Assembly (NCBI RefSeq): GCF_002994635.1
Contig: NZ_PVNL01000059.1
Coordinates: 1-61,788, forward strand
DNA length: 61,788 nucleotides
Origin: Enhygromyxa salina
GTDB taxonomy: Bacteria > Myxococcota_A > Polyangia > Nannocystales > Nannocystaceae
Reading direction: 5' to 3'
The position numbers and the translations under genes were made by a program. The notes beneath the pieces were generated by a model that ran no database searches, was not told the DNA's origin, and saw only the letters and a program-made list of their open reading frames with translations. Below, one piece after another: positions 17,139 to 25,463 of this stretch; positions within the stretch are counted from its first letter, which is position 1, and each line of letters opens with the position of its first letter.

Positions 17139-18331
17139 GGTGTCGCGACCCCTTCGTCAAACCCACGCAGCTCGACGCACAGCGAGTCGGTCGGCGAGTC
17201 GCGGTGACCGTTGCGCTGCCACGTGCCCGCGACCGTGGACATGGCGCGCAGCTCGAGCTGGCGCTTGCCTGGGGTGGTCGCGAGCGCGAACGCGGCCCAG
17301 CCTTGATCGTCGGTGAACACCCAGCGCGCGGCGACGGCTCCGTCGATCCACAGCTCGATGCGGGCGGTGGGGTCGGACCGCAGCCGCCCGTTGAAGTCGG
17401 CGAAGCCCACGTGCCCGCGAATGTGATCTCCGAGCTCGAGCTTGCCGAGGTCGACCTTGGCCGTCGCGCCGTCGCTGAGCTCGACGGCCAGGCAGCGCCG
17501 GGGGTGGTAGTCGATCTCGACGGTCCGCAGCGAGACCCGGCCCTCTTTGCAGGTCCACGTGGTGGGTCCACCGCGACAGCGACCCTTGGCGGTCGTGATC
17601 GACTGTACGGACTCGAGCAGGGAGAATCGCTCGACCCTGGTGTCTTGGCGGTAGTGTTGCAGTGTCAGCTCGCCGACGTCGTGGACGCTGAGCAGCTCGG
17701 GTCGCGGCAGCCCCTCGAGCTCGGCGCGAAGCGGGCCACGCCACGGGCGCTCGCGCTTGTGGGTGAGCAGCCAAAACCGCTCGAAGCTGCGTAGATCGGG
17801 ATAGGCCAGCGCGTCCCAGCTGCGGGTCTGGGGCAGCCGCATCCGCGCGCTCGGGCCCAGCCACTCGCTGGCGACGATCACGGGCTCGGTGGGGTCGGCA
17901 GCGTGCTCGGCGAGCACCGCGGCGACGGCCTCCCAGTCGTGTTCGGCGATGCGCTCGCGGTACTCGAGGAACGCGGCGATCGACTCGATGACCGCGAGCG
18001 CGCAGAGCAGGCCCAGGAGGATCACCGCGCCGTTGGGTCGGATCAGCCGGACGGCCGCGTGGTGCCTGGGCGGGGCCGAGGGCGTAGCGCCCGGCTTGGG
18101 GTCCGGTTCGGGCGGCGAGTCGACGTCGGGTGCTGGCGGTGGCGCAGCATCGGTCAGCAGATCGTGGTCGATGCTGGGCTCCGGCGCTGGCGGGTCGACG
18201 TCAGGCGCTGACTCTGGCGACGTATCGATCTCGAGCGCCGATGCTTGCTCCGGCTCGGGCGGCGCGTCGGTCTGATGCTCCTCGGCGCTGTCTGACGCGA
18301 CCTCGCTGGGGCCCTCGTGCGGGTCGGGCAC
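17135..18331 (-). CDS. Single-pass membrane protein with Pro/Glu-rich N-terminus
   Basis: A 398-residue protein of unknown family. The first 95 residues are disordered, dominated by Pro, Asp, Glu and Ala. One membrane helix follows (ILLGLLCALAVIESIAAFLE), so the N-terminus is probably cytoplasmic. The extracytoplasmic 280 residues contain a mixed fold with CRGGPTTWTCKEG (possible disulphide) and a C-terminal beta-sandwich-like part (IELWIDGAVAARWVFTDDQG). It overlaps the glycosyltransferase gene downstream by 4 bp and probably assists or is modified by it. No motif supports an enzyme activity. Confidence 0.65.
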   Translation of the reverse strand: MPDPHEGPSEVASDSAEEHQTDAPPEPEQASALEIDTSPESAPDVDPPAPEPSIDHDLLTDAAPPPAPDVDSPPEPDPKPGATPSAPPRHHAAVRLIRPNGAVILLGLLCALAVIESIAAFLEYRERIAEHDWEAVAAVLAEHAADPTEPVIVASEWLGPSARMRLPQTRSWDALAYPDLRSFERFWLLTHKRERPWRGPLRAELEGLPRPELLSVHDVGELTLQHYRQDTRVERFSLLESVQSITTAKGRCRGGPTTWTCKEGRVSLRTVEIDYHPRRCLAVELSDGATAKVDLGKLELGDHIRGHVGFADFNGRLRSDPTARIELWIDGAVAARWVFTDDQGWAAFALATTPGKRQLELRAMSTVAGTWQRNGHRDSPTDSLCVELRGFDEGVATP

Positions 18332-18471
18332 ATCGGGATGCTACTCCACGACCCCGGCCGCGTCTTAGGGGATGGGATCGAAGCGGGCGCGAACGCGTGG
18401 GCGTTGGCGTTGCGCGGCTGTCACTCGAGCGCGCGCACCGGGCTCATGGGACTCCAGGCGTCGAACCTTCG

Positions 18472-19143
18472 TCACTCCCGCCACCGAACGACCTGCACGG
18501 CCCCCCGACACCCCGGACACCGACGCGCTTCGACGCGCACCCGCGCCCCGCAGCCCTCGCAGGCGCGCCGCCACACTCGGTCCTCCGCCGCACGCTTGGC
18601 CGCGATCGCGGCGACCCCCATCACACTCGCGACCACGACAAACCCAAGCGCGACGATCGGTGCGAGCAGCACCGCCACCATCAACCCCAACACCCCGCCC
18701 AGCTCGAGCCAGGTCAGCCAGGTCCGCGGGCTGAGCACGCCCTCACCGGTTCCCTGCAACTGTTGATGCAGGCGGGCCCGCAGGTGATGGGTGCCGACCG
18801 CCAGCCCCGCGCCGACCAGCGCGGCGCCCCACTGCGGCAGCTCGACCCCGACATCGGTCGCCGAGGCCTGAATCGTCCCCGCCGCCAGCGCCCCGGCCCC
18901 GCCGCGCAGCGCGTAGGCGAACACATCGAACAGCGCCTGCAGATCTTCGTCTTGCTCGGCCAGCTCTTCGACGATCACCAAGGCCAGCAAGATCCCCAGC
19001 CCGACGTTGCTGGTCATCCATGGATGCGGCGCGGCCATGAGCTCGAACCGGGCCGCGAGACCCAGGCACAGCAGCGTCAGGCTCGCGCGGGTGCCCGCCA
19101 GCGCGCTGGTCGAGACAAGCCGGGCGATGACCTCGGCGATCAT
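18472..19143 (-). CDS. DUF4126-like membrane protein with C-terminal zinc ribbon
   Basis: A 223-residue protein. The N-terminal 180 residues are four or five hydrophobic segments (SALAGTRASLTLLCLGLAAR, NVGLGILLALVIVEELAEQD, LELGGVLGLMVAVLLAPIVA) in the pattern of DUF4126 proteins. The C-terminal 30 residues form a zinc ribbon, CEGCGARVRVEARRCPGC. The ATG at 19143 overlaps the stop of the upstream gene by 4 bp and gives the normal DUF4126 start; a longer upstream frame is antisense noise. The function of DUF4126 is unknown. The fused zinc ribbon, matched by one in the upstream protein, suggests that the pair interact or share a regulatory metal. Confidence 0.7.
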   Translation of the reverse strand: MIAEVIARLVSTSALAGTRASLTLLCLGLAARFELMAAPHPWMTSNVGLGILLALVIVEELAEQDEDLQALFDVFAYALRGGAGALAAGTIQASATDVGVELPQWGAALVGAGLAVGTHHLRARLHQQLQGTGEGVLSPRTWLTWLELGGVLGLMVAVLLAPIVALGFVVVASVMGVAAIAAKRAAEDRVWRRACEGCGARVRVEARRCPGCRGAVQVVRWRE

Positions 19144-19811
19144 GACAGCCACCCCAGCGCAGCGTCGAACGCCGAGGCGAGGGCCGCGAACGCGAGCGCG
19201 AGCAAGATCACCGAGGCGACCAGGCCCGCGAAGCACAGCACCAGCACGACCCACTCCCAGCTGGCGATCGGTCGGGACGCGGCCTCACGGCGCAGCTGCC
19301 AGTGCACGTAGACCGTCACGGCCCACGCCGCGATCGCAACCTCGCCCGCGCCGATCACCGCCTTGGCCGGCAGCCCGAGCACGGGGATCAAGGTCAGCGC
19401 TTCGGTCAGGATCACCGTCACAGCCAGCGCCGCGGCCATGACCAGACGCGCGGTCCAGCGGGTCAGAACCCGACGTCGCGGGGACAGCATTGCGGTGGTT
19501 GGTTGCAGGATCCCCACGCGGATCCACGCCGCCGCGACCAGCAGCACCAGCGCGCCGATCAGCGGGACCCACCCGAGCAGCAAGTGCGCGAGCCCAACGG
19601 CGACCGCGATCCCGATCAGCTGCCGACGGCCACGCCCCTGGACATCGGTTGCCAGGGTCACACCGGTCAGTCGCGCGTCGATGGGCGCGTCGCACCACGA
19701 GCACGGCGCCGCCCCAAACAGCGATCGGGGACCGAGGGGCTCCGCGCACGCCGGGCAGCGAGCGTCCAGCAGCAAGGCCCTCGCGTGGGCGGTCTCGTCC
19801 CCAGCTCGCAC
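19140..19811 (-). CDS. Membrane protein with N-terminal zinc ribbon
   Basis: A 223-residue protein. The first 45 residues hold two CxxC pairs (CPACAEPLG and CSWCDAPID), a rubredoxin-like zinc ribbon. Four to five membrane helices follow, e.g. GIAVAVGLAHLLLGWVPLIG, VMAAALAVTVILTEALTLI and VVLVLCFAGLVASVILLAL. It is the first gene of a two-gene operon with the DUF4126-like gene. No enzyme motif was recognised. Confidence 0.65.
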   Translation of the reverse strand: MRAGDETAHARALLLDARCPACAEPLGPRSLFGAAPCSWCDAPIDARLTGVTLATDVQGRGRRQLIGIAVAVGLAHLLLGWVPLIGALVLLVAAAWIRVGILQPTTAMLSPRRRVLTRWTARLVMAAALAVTVILTEALTLIPVLGLPAKAVIGAGEVAIAAWAVTVYVHWQLRREAASRPIASWEWVVLVLCFAGLVASVILLALAFAALASAFDAALGWLS

Positions 19812-19966
19812 CCGCCAACTCTAACAGCCAAGCATGCAAACAGCGGCGCTAGAATCCAGCGACATGCGCGAGCCAAGTGATTCGCGCGCGTGGGCGGCTC
19901 AGCTGGCGCGAGCGGCAAATCGGATCGCATCTCGACAAACGGCGCGCGCTCGTTCACTGTCGCGCG

Positions 19967-20962
19967 ATGATATCGGCTCGGATTACCCCCTTGTTCGCGG
20001 TGACGCTCGCGTTCGCCTGCAGCGCAGGCGCCGGTGAGGAGTCCATGAGCTACTCGTCGTCGTTCGGCAGCGGCAATCATGGCTCGGCCTCCGACTCGAC
20101 GACCGGGCCCGACGGCGAGGATGACAGCAGCGATCCTTGTGCGGAGATGTCCTGCGAAGACGCCACCGATGACATCCCGATCACCGGTGGGATCTCGAGC
20201 ACGATCGTGCCCGACATGAACGTCGATCTCGCACCCTGGGCCGCGGTTGGGATGGGCGGGATGTCGGTGGTCGGCACCGAGGGCAGCGAGAACCTCATGG
20301 GCACCGAGCTCGCGGACATCCTCGATGCCCTAGGCGGCAACGACCAGCTCGAGGGCTTGGTCGGTGATGATCTGCTGCTCGGTGGCGGCGGCAACGACTC
20401 GCTCAACGGTGGCGATGGCAACGATCAGCTCGAGGGCGGGCCAGGCATCGACATCTGCGAGGGGTTCAACGGCCTCGACCTCATCTACGGTGGGGCCGGC
20501 GACGACAAGCTCTACGGCGGCGGTGAGGCGGACGTCCTGTTCGGCGACGCGCAGGTCGATGAGCTCTACGGGGAGATCGGTGACGACCGCCTGTTCGGTG
20601 GCGCCGACGGTGACGTGCTCGATGGTGATCTCGGCAACGACACCCTGTGGGGCGAGGCCGGCGACGACAGCTTGTACGGTGGCGACGGCTCCGACGTGCT
20701 CGTGGGTGGTGAGGGCGCCGACCTGCTCGCGGGCGGGCTCGATGACGATGTCTATATCTGGCGCAGCGGCGACGGCGACGACGTGATCGACGGTGACGAC
20801 GGCGGCAACGACGTGCTGTGGCTCGGGGGCGTCGGGCCCAGCGATCTGATGCCGCTGAAGGCTGGCAGCGACTACGTGCTGGTGACCCCGTCGGGCAGCA
20901 TTCGCCTGGTCGGCTTCTACTCTGGCCTCAACCAGATCGAGGCCATCCAGACCGAGCTCTAG
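19967..20962 (+). CDS. RTX-like calcium-binding repeat lipoprotein
   Basis: A 331-residue protein starting at ATG 19967, which puts the lipobox (LAFAC) at a normal distance; a longer upstream frame is unlikely. After a Ser/Gly/Asp linker and a Cys pair (CAEMSCEDATDD), residues of about 95-280 carry many nonapeptide repeats of GGxGxDxLx type (GGNDQLEGL, GGGGNDSLN, GGAGDDKLYG, GDLGNDTLWG), the calcium-binding beta-roll of RTX proteins. A conserved end domain follows (YIWRSGDGDDVIDGDDGG to GLNQIEAIQTEL). RTX repeats usually mark type I secreted proteins; here a lipoprotein signal suggests Sec export and surface anchoring. A paralogue with the same cap and end domains is at 51008-52195. Its stop overlaps the convergent gene's stop. 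Confidence 0.85.
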   Translation: MISARITPLFAVTLAFACSAGAGEESMSYSSSFGSGNHGSASDSTTGPDGEDDSSDPCAEMSCEDATDDIPITGGISSTIVPDMNVDLAPWAAVGMGGMSVVGTEGSENLMGTELADILDALGGNDQLEGLVGDDLLLGGGGNDSLNGGDGNDQLEGGPGIDICEGFNGLDLIYGGAGDDKLYGGGEADVLFGDAQVDELYGEIGDDRLFGGADGDVLDGDLGNDTLWGEAGDDSLYGGDGSDVLVGGEGADLLAGGLDDDVYIWRSGDGDDVIDGDDGGNDVLWLGGVGPSDLMPLKAGSDYVLVTPSGSIRLVGFYSGLNQIEAIQTEL

Positions 20963-22713
20963 GCCTTGACGACCTTGGCCCGCAGGGCGGCCTTGCCGTC
21001 TTTGACGTAGACGCTGAACTGGACGTCGGTGACCTCGGCGCGGCTCATCAAGGTCTCGCTCTGCTTGCGCAGCTTCTTGGCGAACTTCTCGTAGGTGAAG
21101 CCCTCGACCGGCTCGCCGCACGCGCCCTTGGTCTCGACGAACTCGTCGTAGATGCGTCGGTAGTAGCTCTCGCGATCGTCGCTGTCGCCGTCGCCTTCGA
21201 CGTCGAGGCCGGCGAAGCTGACCGAGTCGCCATCGAGCGCGAGCGCAGGCGGGTCGACCTCATCGCTGAAGGCCGGGGCTGGCGCGGCTTGTTTTGGCGG
21301 GGGGGCCGGAGGAGCGAGCGGCGGGGCGCTGGCGCCTGGCAGATCGATCGCGTCGGGCTCGTGGTGGACCGTCCGCGACGGCGCGGGCCGGTGGTCGTCG
21401 CTGGCGGCGAGGGGCAGCGAGTCATCGGCGTCGTCGTGCGACGCGCTGAGGCTCTCGTGGGCCTGGCTGCGAGCGCGGCGGGGTGCGGCGCGGAGGCTGC
21501 GAGTGCTGCGGGTGCGGCGGGGCGCGCTGCTACCGTCTGAGAGCTGGGCGTCGGAGTCCAGCAGCTCGTTCTCCCACGAGACCCGCAGGGCCTCCATGGC
21601 GGTCGCGGCCGACCGGGCCAGGAGCCCGAGCTCACCCCCGTAGGTGTCGTGGTAGACCTCGTGTTGCCGGCCTTCCGTGATCCCGTTGAACTCTTTGGCG
21701 AGCCGACGAAGCGGCGTGTTGTACTCGATGTGGGGCAGGTACATGGTCAGGCCGAGGCTGATCACCAACAGCCCGCCAACCAGCAGCCAGTTGAGCTGCT
21801 CGAGGCCGCCGCTGTCGAGCGCGACCTGAAGCGCGGTCGCCATGTCTTGCTGCGTGGAGCCCAGGGTGTTGCTGGACAGCACCACGAACAGGGTCCCGCT
21901 CTTGCCCTTGCCAGCCGGGCCGGGGACCCGCGCGGCCGAGCCCAGGCGCGCGTTGCTGCCGCTGTTGACCATGAACACGCCGCTCGCGCCTTCGGGCGGG
22001 ATGCTGTCCATGTGCTGGGTGACGAAGGCCACCAGCTCCTCGTGCTTGGCGCCACCGATCGCGTCACCGAGCACCTCACCGTCGCGGACCAGGCCCGCGG
22101 GGTTGCGGGTGCCGACGACGCCGCGGAAGAATGAGCCGCCGCCGAGCTCGACGGCGCGGATCGTGACCAGCCGTCGCTGCGCCGCGTCGGCGAGCGGGCG
22201 CGAGAGCTTGACCGCGTGGAGCTTGCCGGCCAGCGTCGCCGACAGCAGCTCGGGCTCTTCGCTGTCGAGCGCGGACTCCATGGCCCCCATCTTCACGAGC
22301 TCGTCGAACAGCTCTGGCGCGAGGCCCGTGCGGGCCAGGACGTTGCCGCTCTTGTCGACGATCGCCATGCTCATGCGCGGGTACTCGTTGAGCAGGCTCT
22401 CGTTGGCGACCTGCACGAACACCTGCTGCAGCGAGGGGCCCTCGAGGCCGTCGTCGTCGACGACCGGCACCGCCGGTCCGTCGAGGGCTTCGCGCAAGCG
22501 CGTGTCGCTGAGCAGCGACGGCCCAAGCGAGACCGTGGACGAATTGATGTCCGACGCGAGCGCCGCCATGCCCGCCTCGGTCACCGCTCGCACAGCGGTC
22601 TCATCGGCCTCCGTGAAGCCGCCGGCCGAACCGGTCGAGAGCAGATACATCCCAGCAAGGCACGCAGTGGCCAGGATGGCGAGAACGGCTGTCCAGATCT
22701 TCGTGAAAAGCAC
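20959..22713 (-). CDS. MXAN_5187-family membrane sensor-like protein
   Basis: A 584-residue protein. A first helix (IWTAVLAILATACLAGMYLL) and a second near residue 310 (WLLVGGLLVISLGLTMYLPH) flank a 280-residue periplasmic domain that looks like a double-Cache/PAS-type sensor (MSMAIVDKSGNVLARTGL, GVVGTRNPAGLV). A HAMP-like segment, a disordered Pro/Ala/Asp region, and a C-terminal domain follow. The last contains YYRRIYDEFVETKGACGE and FTYEKFAKKLRKQ with VQFSVYVKDGKAALRAKVV, which is the MXAN_5187 C-terminal domain of deltaproteobacteria. Role unknown; the topology suggests signal input without a kinase or cyclase output. It is divergent from the ComEC-like gene. Confidence 0.75.
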   Translation of the reverse strand: MLFTKIWTAVLAILATACLAGMYLLSTGSAGGFTEADETAVRAVTEAGMAALASDINSSTVSLGPSLLSDTRLREALDGPAVPVVDDDGLEGPSLQQVFVQVANESLLNEYPRMSMAIVDKSGNVLARTGLAPELFDELVKMGAMESALDSEEPELLSATLAGKLHAVKLSRPLADAAQRRLVTIRAVELGGGSFFRGVVGTRNPAGLVRDGEVLGDAIGGAKHEELVAFVTQHMDSIPPEGASGVFMVNSGSNARLGSAARVPGPAGKGKSGTLFVVLSSNTLGSTQQDMATALQVALDSGGLEQLNWLLVGGLLVISLGLTMYLPHIEYNTPLRRLAKEFNGITEGRQHEVYHDTYGGELGLLARSAATAMEALRVSWENELLDSDAQLSDGSSAPRRTRSTRSLRAAPRRARSQAHESLSASHDDADDSLPLAASDDHRPAPSRTVHHEPDAIDLPGASAPPLAPPAPPPKQAAPAPAFSDEVDPPALALDGDSVSFAGLDVEGDGDSDDRESYYRRIYDEFVETKGACGEPVEGFTYEKFAKKLRKQSETLMSRAEVTDVQFSVYVKDGKAALRAKVVKA

Positions 22714-22912
22714 GACCGTCGCCGAGTGTAGGGTTTCCGGGGCCGAAGTGGAACAAGCGCGGGCACCTCGATGGCGTTTTGTGCGCTAGAGCCACTCTGG
22801 TGCCGTTCTGGCGTTTCGCCGGGTGCGTCAGCGCTCGCGGACTCCGGGCCTCGGGCCGCGGCGGCCCTGCAAAGACGTGCAAACAGGGCTCGCGCGGGCC
22901 GATAGCCCGGTC

Positions 22913-24940
22913 ATGCGGAGCATACTGGTGGCGCTGGGCTGTATCGCCGCGATCGCGGCTGGTTGGGTGTGTGCGCGAATCGGGCCCCCGCTGGTGCCGC
23001 TGGTGCTCGGCGGGGTGTTCGTATCGGTGCTGCTCCGCTGTCGGGCTCGGGGCAATCGTGACGACGCGCGGGCGGCCGTGCTCGCCGGACTGATCATTTG
23101 CACCGGACTCTTGCGCGGTGCGAGCGTCGGAGCCGGGCCGCCAGCGCGGGTCGCCGAGCGGGGCTGGTCGGGGTCGATGCGGAGCTTCGAGGTGGTCGGA
23201 GCCAGCGAGCCCGGGCCGCGCTGCCGGCTGCAGCTGCGGGGTCCCGCGGGCGCTGAGTTGGGCGCTGGGCCAGCGACGATCAACGTGGTCGCGCCACCCG
23301 ACGCGTGCCCCCGGTCCAGCGGCGAACGAGTCGCGATCTCGGCCGAGGCCCTGACGCGAACCTGGCGAACCGCGCTCGACAGCCGCGCGCGCGCGGGCGA
23401 GCCAGCGTTCGATCTGGGCCGAGGTCCGGTGATCTGGCAGCGCCCCGCGCCGCCGCGTACCGGCGCGCGTCGGCTGATCGACGGGTACTGGCGGGGGGTC
23501 GCGCAGCTGCGTCAGCGCGCGTGGTCATCCACGCGCGGCGACGCGGCGGCGAGCTTGGTCGTCGCGGCTGGGCTGGGGCTGCGCTCGGCGTTGCCACCCC
23601 AGCTGCGCGACGATCTTCGGGCCGCTGGGCTGGGTCACTTGATCGCCGTCAGCGGGCTCCACATCGCGGTCGCGGCCCTGTGGCTGCAGGTCCTCGCGCG
23701 CCGGGTGGCGGTGGTGCTCGGCGTCTCGCCCAGTCACGCGTGCGTGCTCGCGTGGGTGCCCCTGTGGGCCTACGTCGGGCTCACGGGCGGCGCGGCGTCG
23801 GCCGTCCGCGCGGCGGCCATGCTGACCGCCGTCGAGCTCGGCACGGTCGTGGGCCGACCCTCCCACGGCCCGACCGCGCTCGCGTGTGTCGCGGCGGCCA
23901 TGTTGATCTGGCAGCCCAGCTGGCTGCTCGATCCCGGGTTTGCGCTGTCGCTCGCCGCGATGACGGCGATCGTCACGGCGCCGCGCGAGCTCGGCGTGCT
24001 GGCCATGAGCTGGCGGATCACCTGGGTGACCGCGCCGCTGAGCGTGCTGTACTTCGACGTCGCGCCGCTGCATGGGCTGGTCGGCAACGCGATCGCGCTG
24101 CCCTTGTTTGGGCTCATGATGCCGGCCGCCCTGGTGGCGAGCGTGGCCCCGGGCCTGCTCGGCGCGCTGGGGCTGGCGTTCGCGCGGCTGTTCGCGGCGC
24201 CGATCCTCGACCTGAGCGCGCTGCTGTGCCGGCTCCCGGCTGCGGGTCCGGGCGCCCTGTGTGGCGCCGCGCTGCTCGGGCTCGGGCTGCGACGCGCGCT
24301 GCCGGCCGAGGATCCGCCGCGCGACTGGCTGCCGCCTCGACTCGCGTGCTTGCTGGCCGTCGCGATCTCGGCCGGGCTATTGCTCGACGGGGCCCTCACG
24401 CGGCGACAGGTGGCGCCTCCCACGTTCGACTGGGTGGCGATCGGCACCGTGCGCTCACCGTCGCTGTTGGTCGCCGATCCCAGCCGCCCCGCGAGCGCGT
24501 GCCTGTACCGGGCGACCGACTCGGGCCTGACCTGGGTCCGGCTGCTCGAGCTGCTGGAGGTCCGCCGGCTCAGCCGCCTCGACGCTCGATTTCCTCCGAA
24601 GCCCGACCCGCCCGACCAGCCCGACCAGCCCGACCAGCCCGATCCGCCCGATCCGCCCGACCGCCAGCCGGCCACCGCCGACGCCGACGCCGATCCACTC
24701 ACTCGCGCGCTCGCGGACCAGCTCGAGCGCGGCGGCGTCGAGATTGGACCGCGCGATGCACCGAACGATGCCCAGCCCGATCGTTGCGAGCCACCGCCGC
24801 GCGCGTTGGTCCGCGCCGCCCTCAAAGCCTGTCGCGCACGCCAGGGAGGACACGGCCGGGCGCTCGCGCGGAGCTTCGCGGGTCGCGTCAGCTGCCGCAT
24901 CGAGGATCGCTGGGTGCCGGCCCCCGAGCTGTCGGACTGA
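22913..24940 (+). CDS. ComEC/Rec2-like DNA-uptake channel lacking the MBL domain
   Basis: A 675-residue polytopic protein. The competence-domain signature GHLIAVSGLHIAVAAL is at about residues 241-256, followed by GLTGGAASAVRAAAM and a string of helices to about residue 515. The N-terminal part has two helices and an OB-like segment (SMRSFEVVGASEPGPRCRLQ). ComEC normally ends in a metallo-beta-lactamase domain with HxHxDH. Here the C-terminal 150 residues instead contain a Pro/Asp repeat (PDQPDQPDQPDPPDPPD) and no His cluster, so any nuclease activity must come from elsewhere or be lost. The start at 22913 places Met just before the first helix. It would move single-stranded DNA across the inner membrane during natural transformation. 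Confidence 0.8.
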   Translation: MRSILVALGCIAAIAAGWVCARIGPPLVPLVLGGVFVSVLLRCRARGNRDDARAAVLAGLIICTGLLRGASVGAGPPARVAERGWSGSMRSFEVVGASEPGPRCRLQLRGPAGAELGAGPATINVVAPPDACPRSSGERVAISAEALTRTWRTALDSRARAGEPAFDLGRGPVIWQRPAPPRTGARRLIDGYWRGVAQLRQRAWSSTRGDAAASLVVAAGLGLRSALPPQLRDDLRAAGLGHLIAVSGLHIAVAALWLQVLARRVAVVLGVSPSHACVLAWVPLWAYVGLTGGAASAVRAAAMLTAVELGTVVGRPSHGPTALACVAAAMLIWQPSWLLDPGFALSLAAMTAIVTAPRELGVLAMSWRITWVTAPLSVLYFDVAPLHGLVGNAIALPLFGLMMPAALVASVAPGLLGALGLAFARLFAAPILDLSALLCRLPAAGPGALCGAALLGLGLRRALPAEDPPRDWLPPRLACLLAVAISAGLLLDGALTRRQVAPPTFDWVAIGTVRSPSLLVADPSRPASACLYRATDSGLTWVRLLELLEVRRLSRLDARFPPKPDPPDQPDQPDQPDPPDPPDRQPATADADADPLTRALADQLERGGVEIGPRDAPNDAQPDRCEPPPRALVRAALKACRARQGGHGRALARSFAGRVSCRIEDRWVPAPELSD

Positions 24941-24992
24941 TCGATCCCGCCGAGAATTCACGGATCGCGCGACGCTTCGCTACACTGCGCCC

Positions 24993-25463
24993 GTGTCGGA
25001 GTTCGTCGCGCGCCTGATCGAGTTGGGCGAGGGTCGAAACGACCGGGCCCACGACCTCTCGCTTGGGGATCACGTGCTCGGGCGCGGCGTCGGAGTCGAC
25101 GTGACGCTCGACCATGTCGACGTCTCGCGTCGCCACGCCGAGCTGGTGGTCACGCCCGATGGCGCAATGATCCGCGATCTCGGCAGCAAGAACGGCTTCA
25201 TCGTCGACGGGCGGAGTGTCTCGCAGGCCAGCCTCGAGCATGGATCGCGCGTGACCTTCGGAGAAATGCGGCTGCGCTTCGAGCATCATGGTGCGCGGGT
25301 CGACCGGTTGCTCGCGCGCAGCGGCGAGCTCACCGTCCGCCGTCCCAAGCCCGCGACCAACCCCGCGAAACTGGCGGTCAAGCGGCGGCCCTCGCTGCTC
25401 GTGCCGATCGTGGCGACCTTGACCTTCACGCTGCTGCTGACCGCGCTGTTGGTGCTGGGATGA
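24993..25463 (+). CDS. FHA-domain protein with C-terminal membrane anchor
   Basis: A 156-residue protein with a GTG start, chosen because the FHA strand order begins directly after it. The FHA core is clear: HVLGRGVGVDVTL, then DVSRRHAELVV and DLGSKNGFIVDGR, with the phosphothreonine-binding Arg and the SRRH and NG residues all present. A basic linker leads to a C-terminal helix (VPIVATLTFTLLLTALLVLG) that should anchor it with the FHA domain in the cytoplasm. FHA domains dock on proteins phosphorylated by Ser/Thr kinases, of which two are encoded at 31.5-36.2 kb. Its stop overlaps the selA start by 4 bp, a puzzling partnership. Confidence 0.85.
   Translation: MSEFVARLIELGEGRNDRAHDLSLGDHVLGRGVGVDVTLDHVDVSRRHAELVVTPDGAMIRDLGSKNGFIVDGRSVSQASLEHGSRVTFGEMRLRFEHHGARVDRLLARSGELTVRRPKPATNPAKLAVKRRPSLLVPIVATLTFTLLLTALLVLG

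Noticed and set aside
15393..17207. Long plus-strand frame antisense to the glycosyltransferase gene
   Set aside because: Mirror of a high-GC gene; low-complexity Gln/Arg-rich product without motifs.
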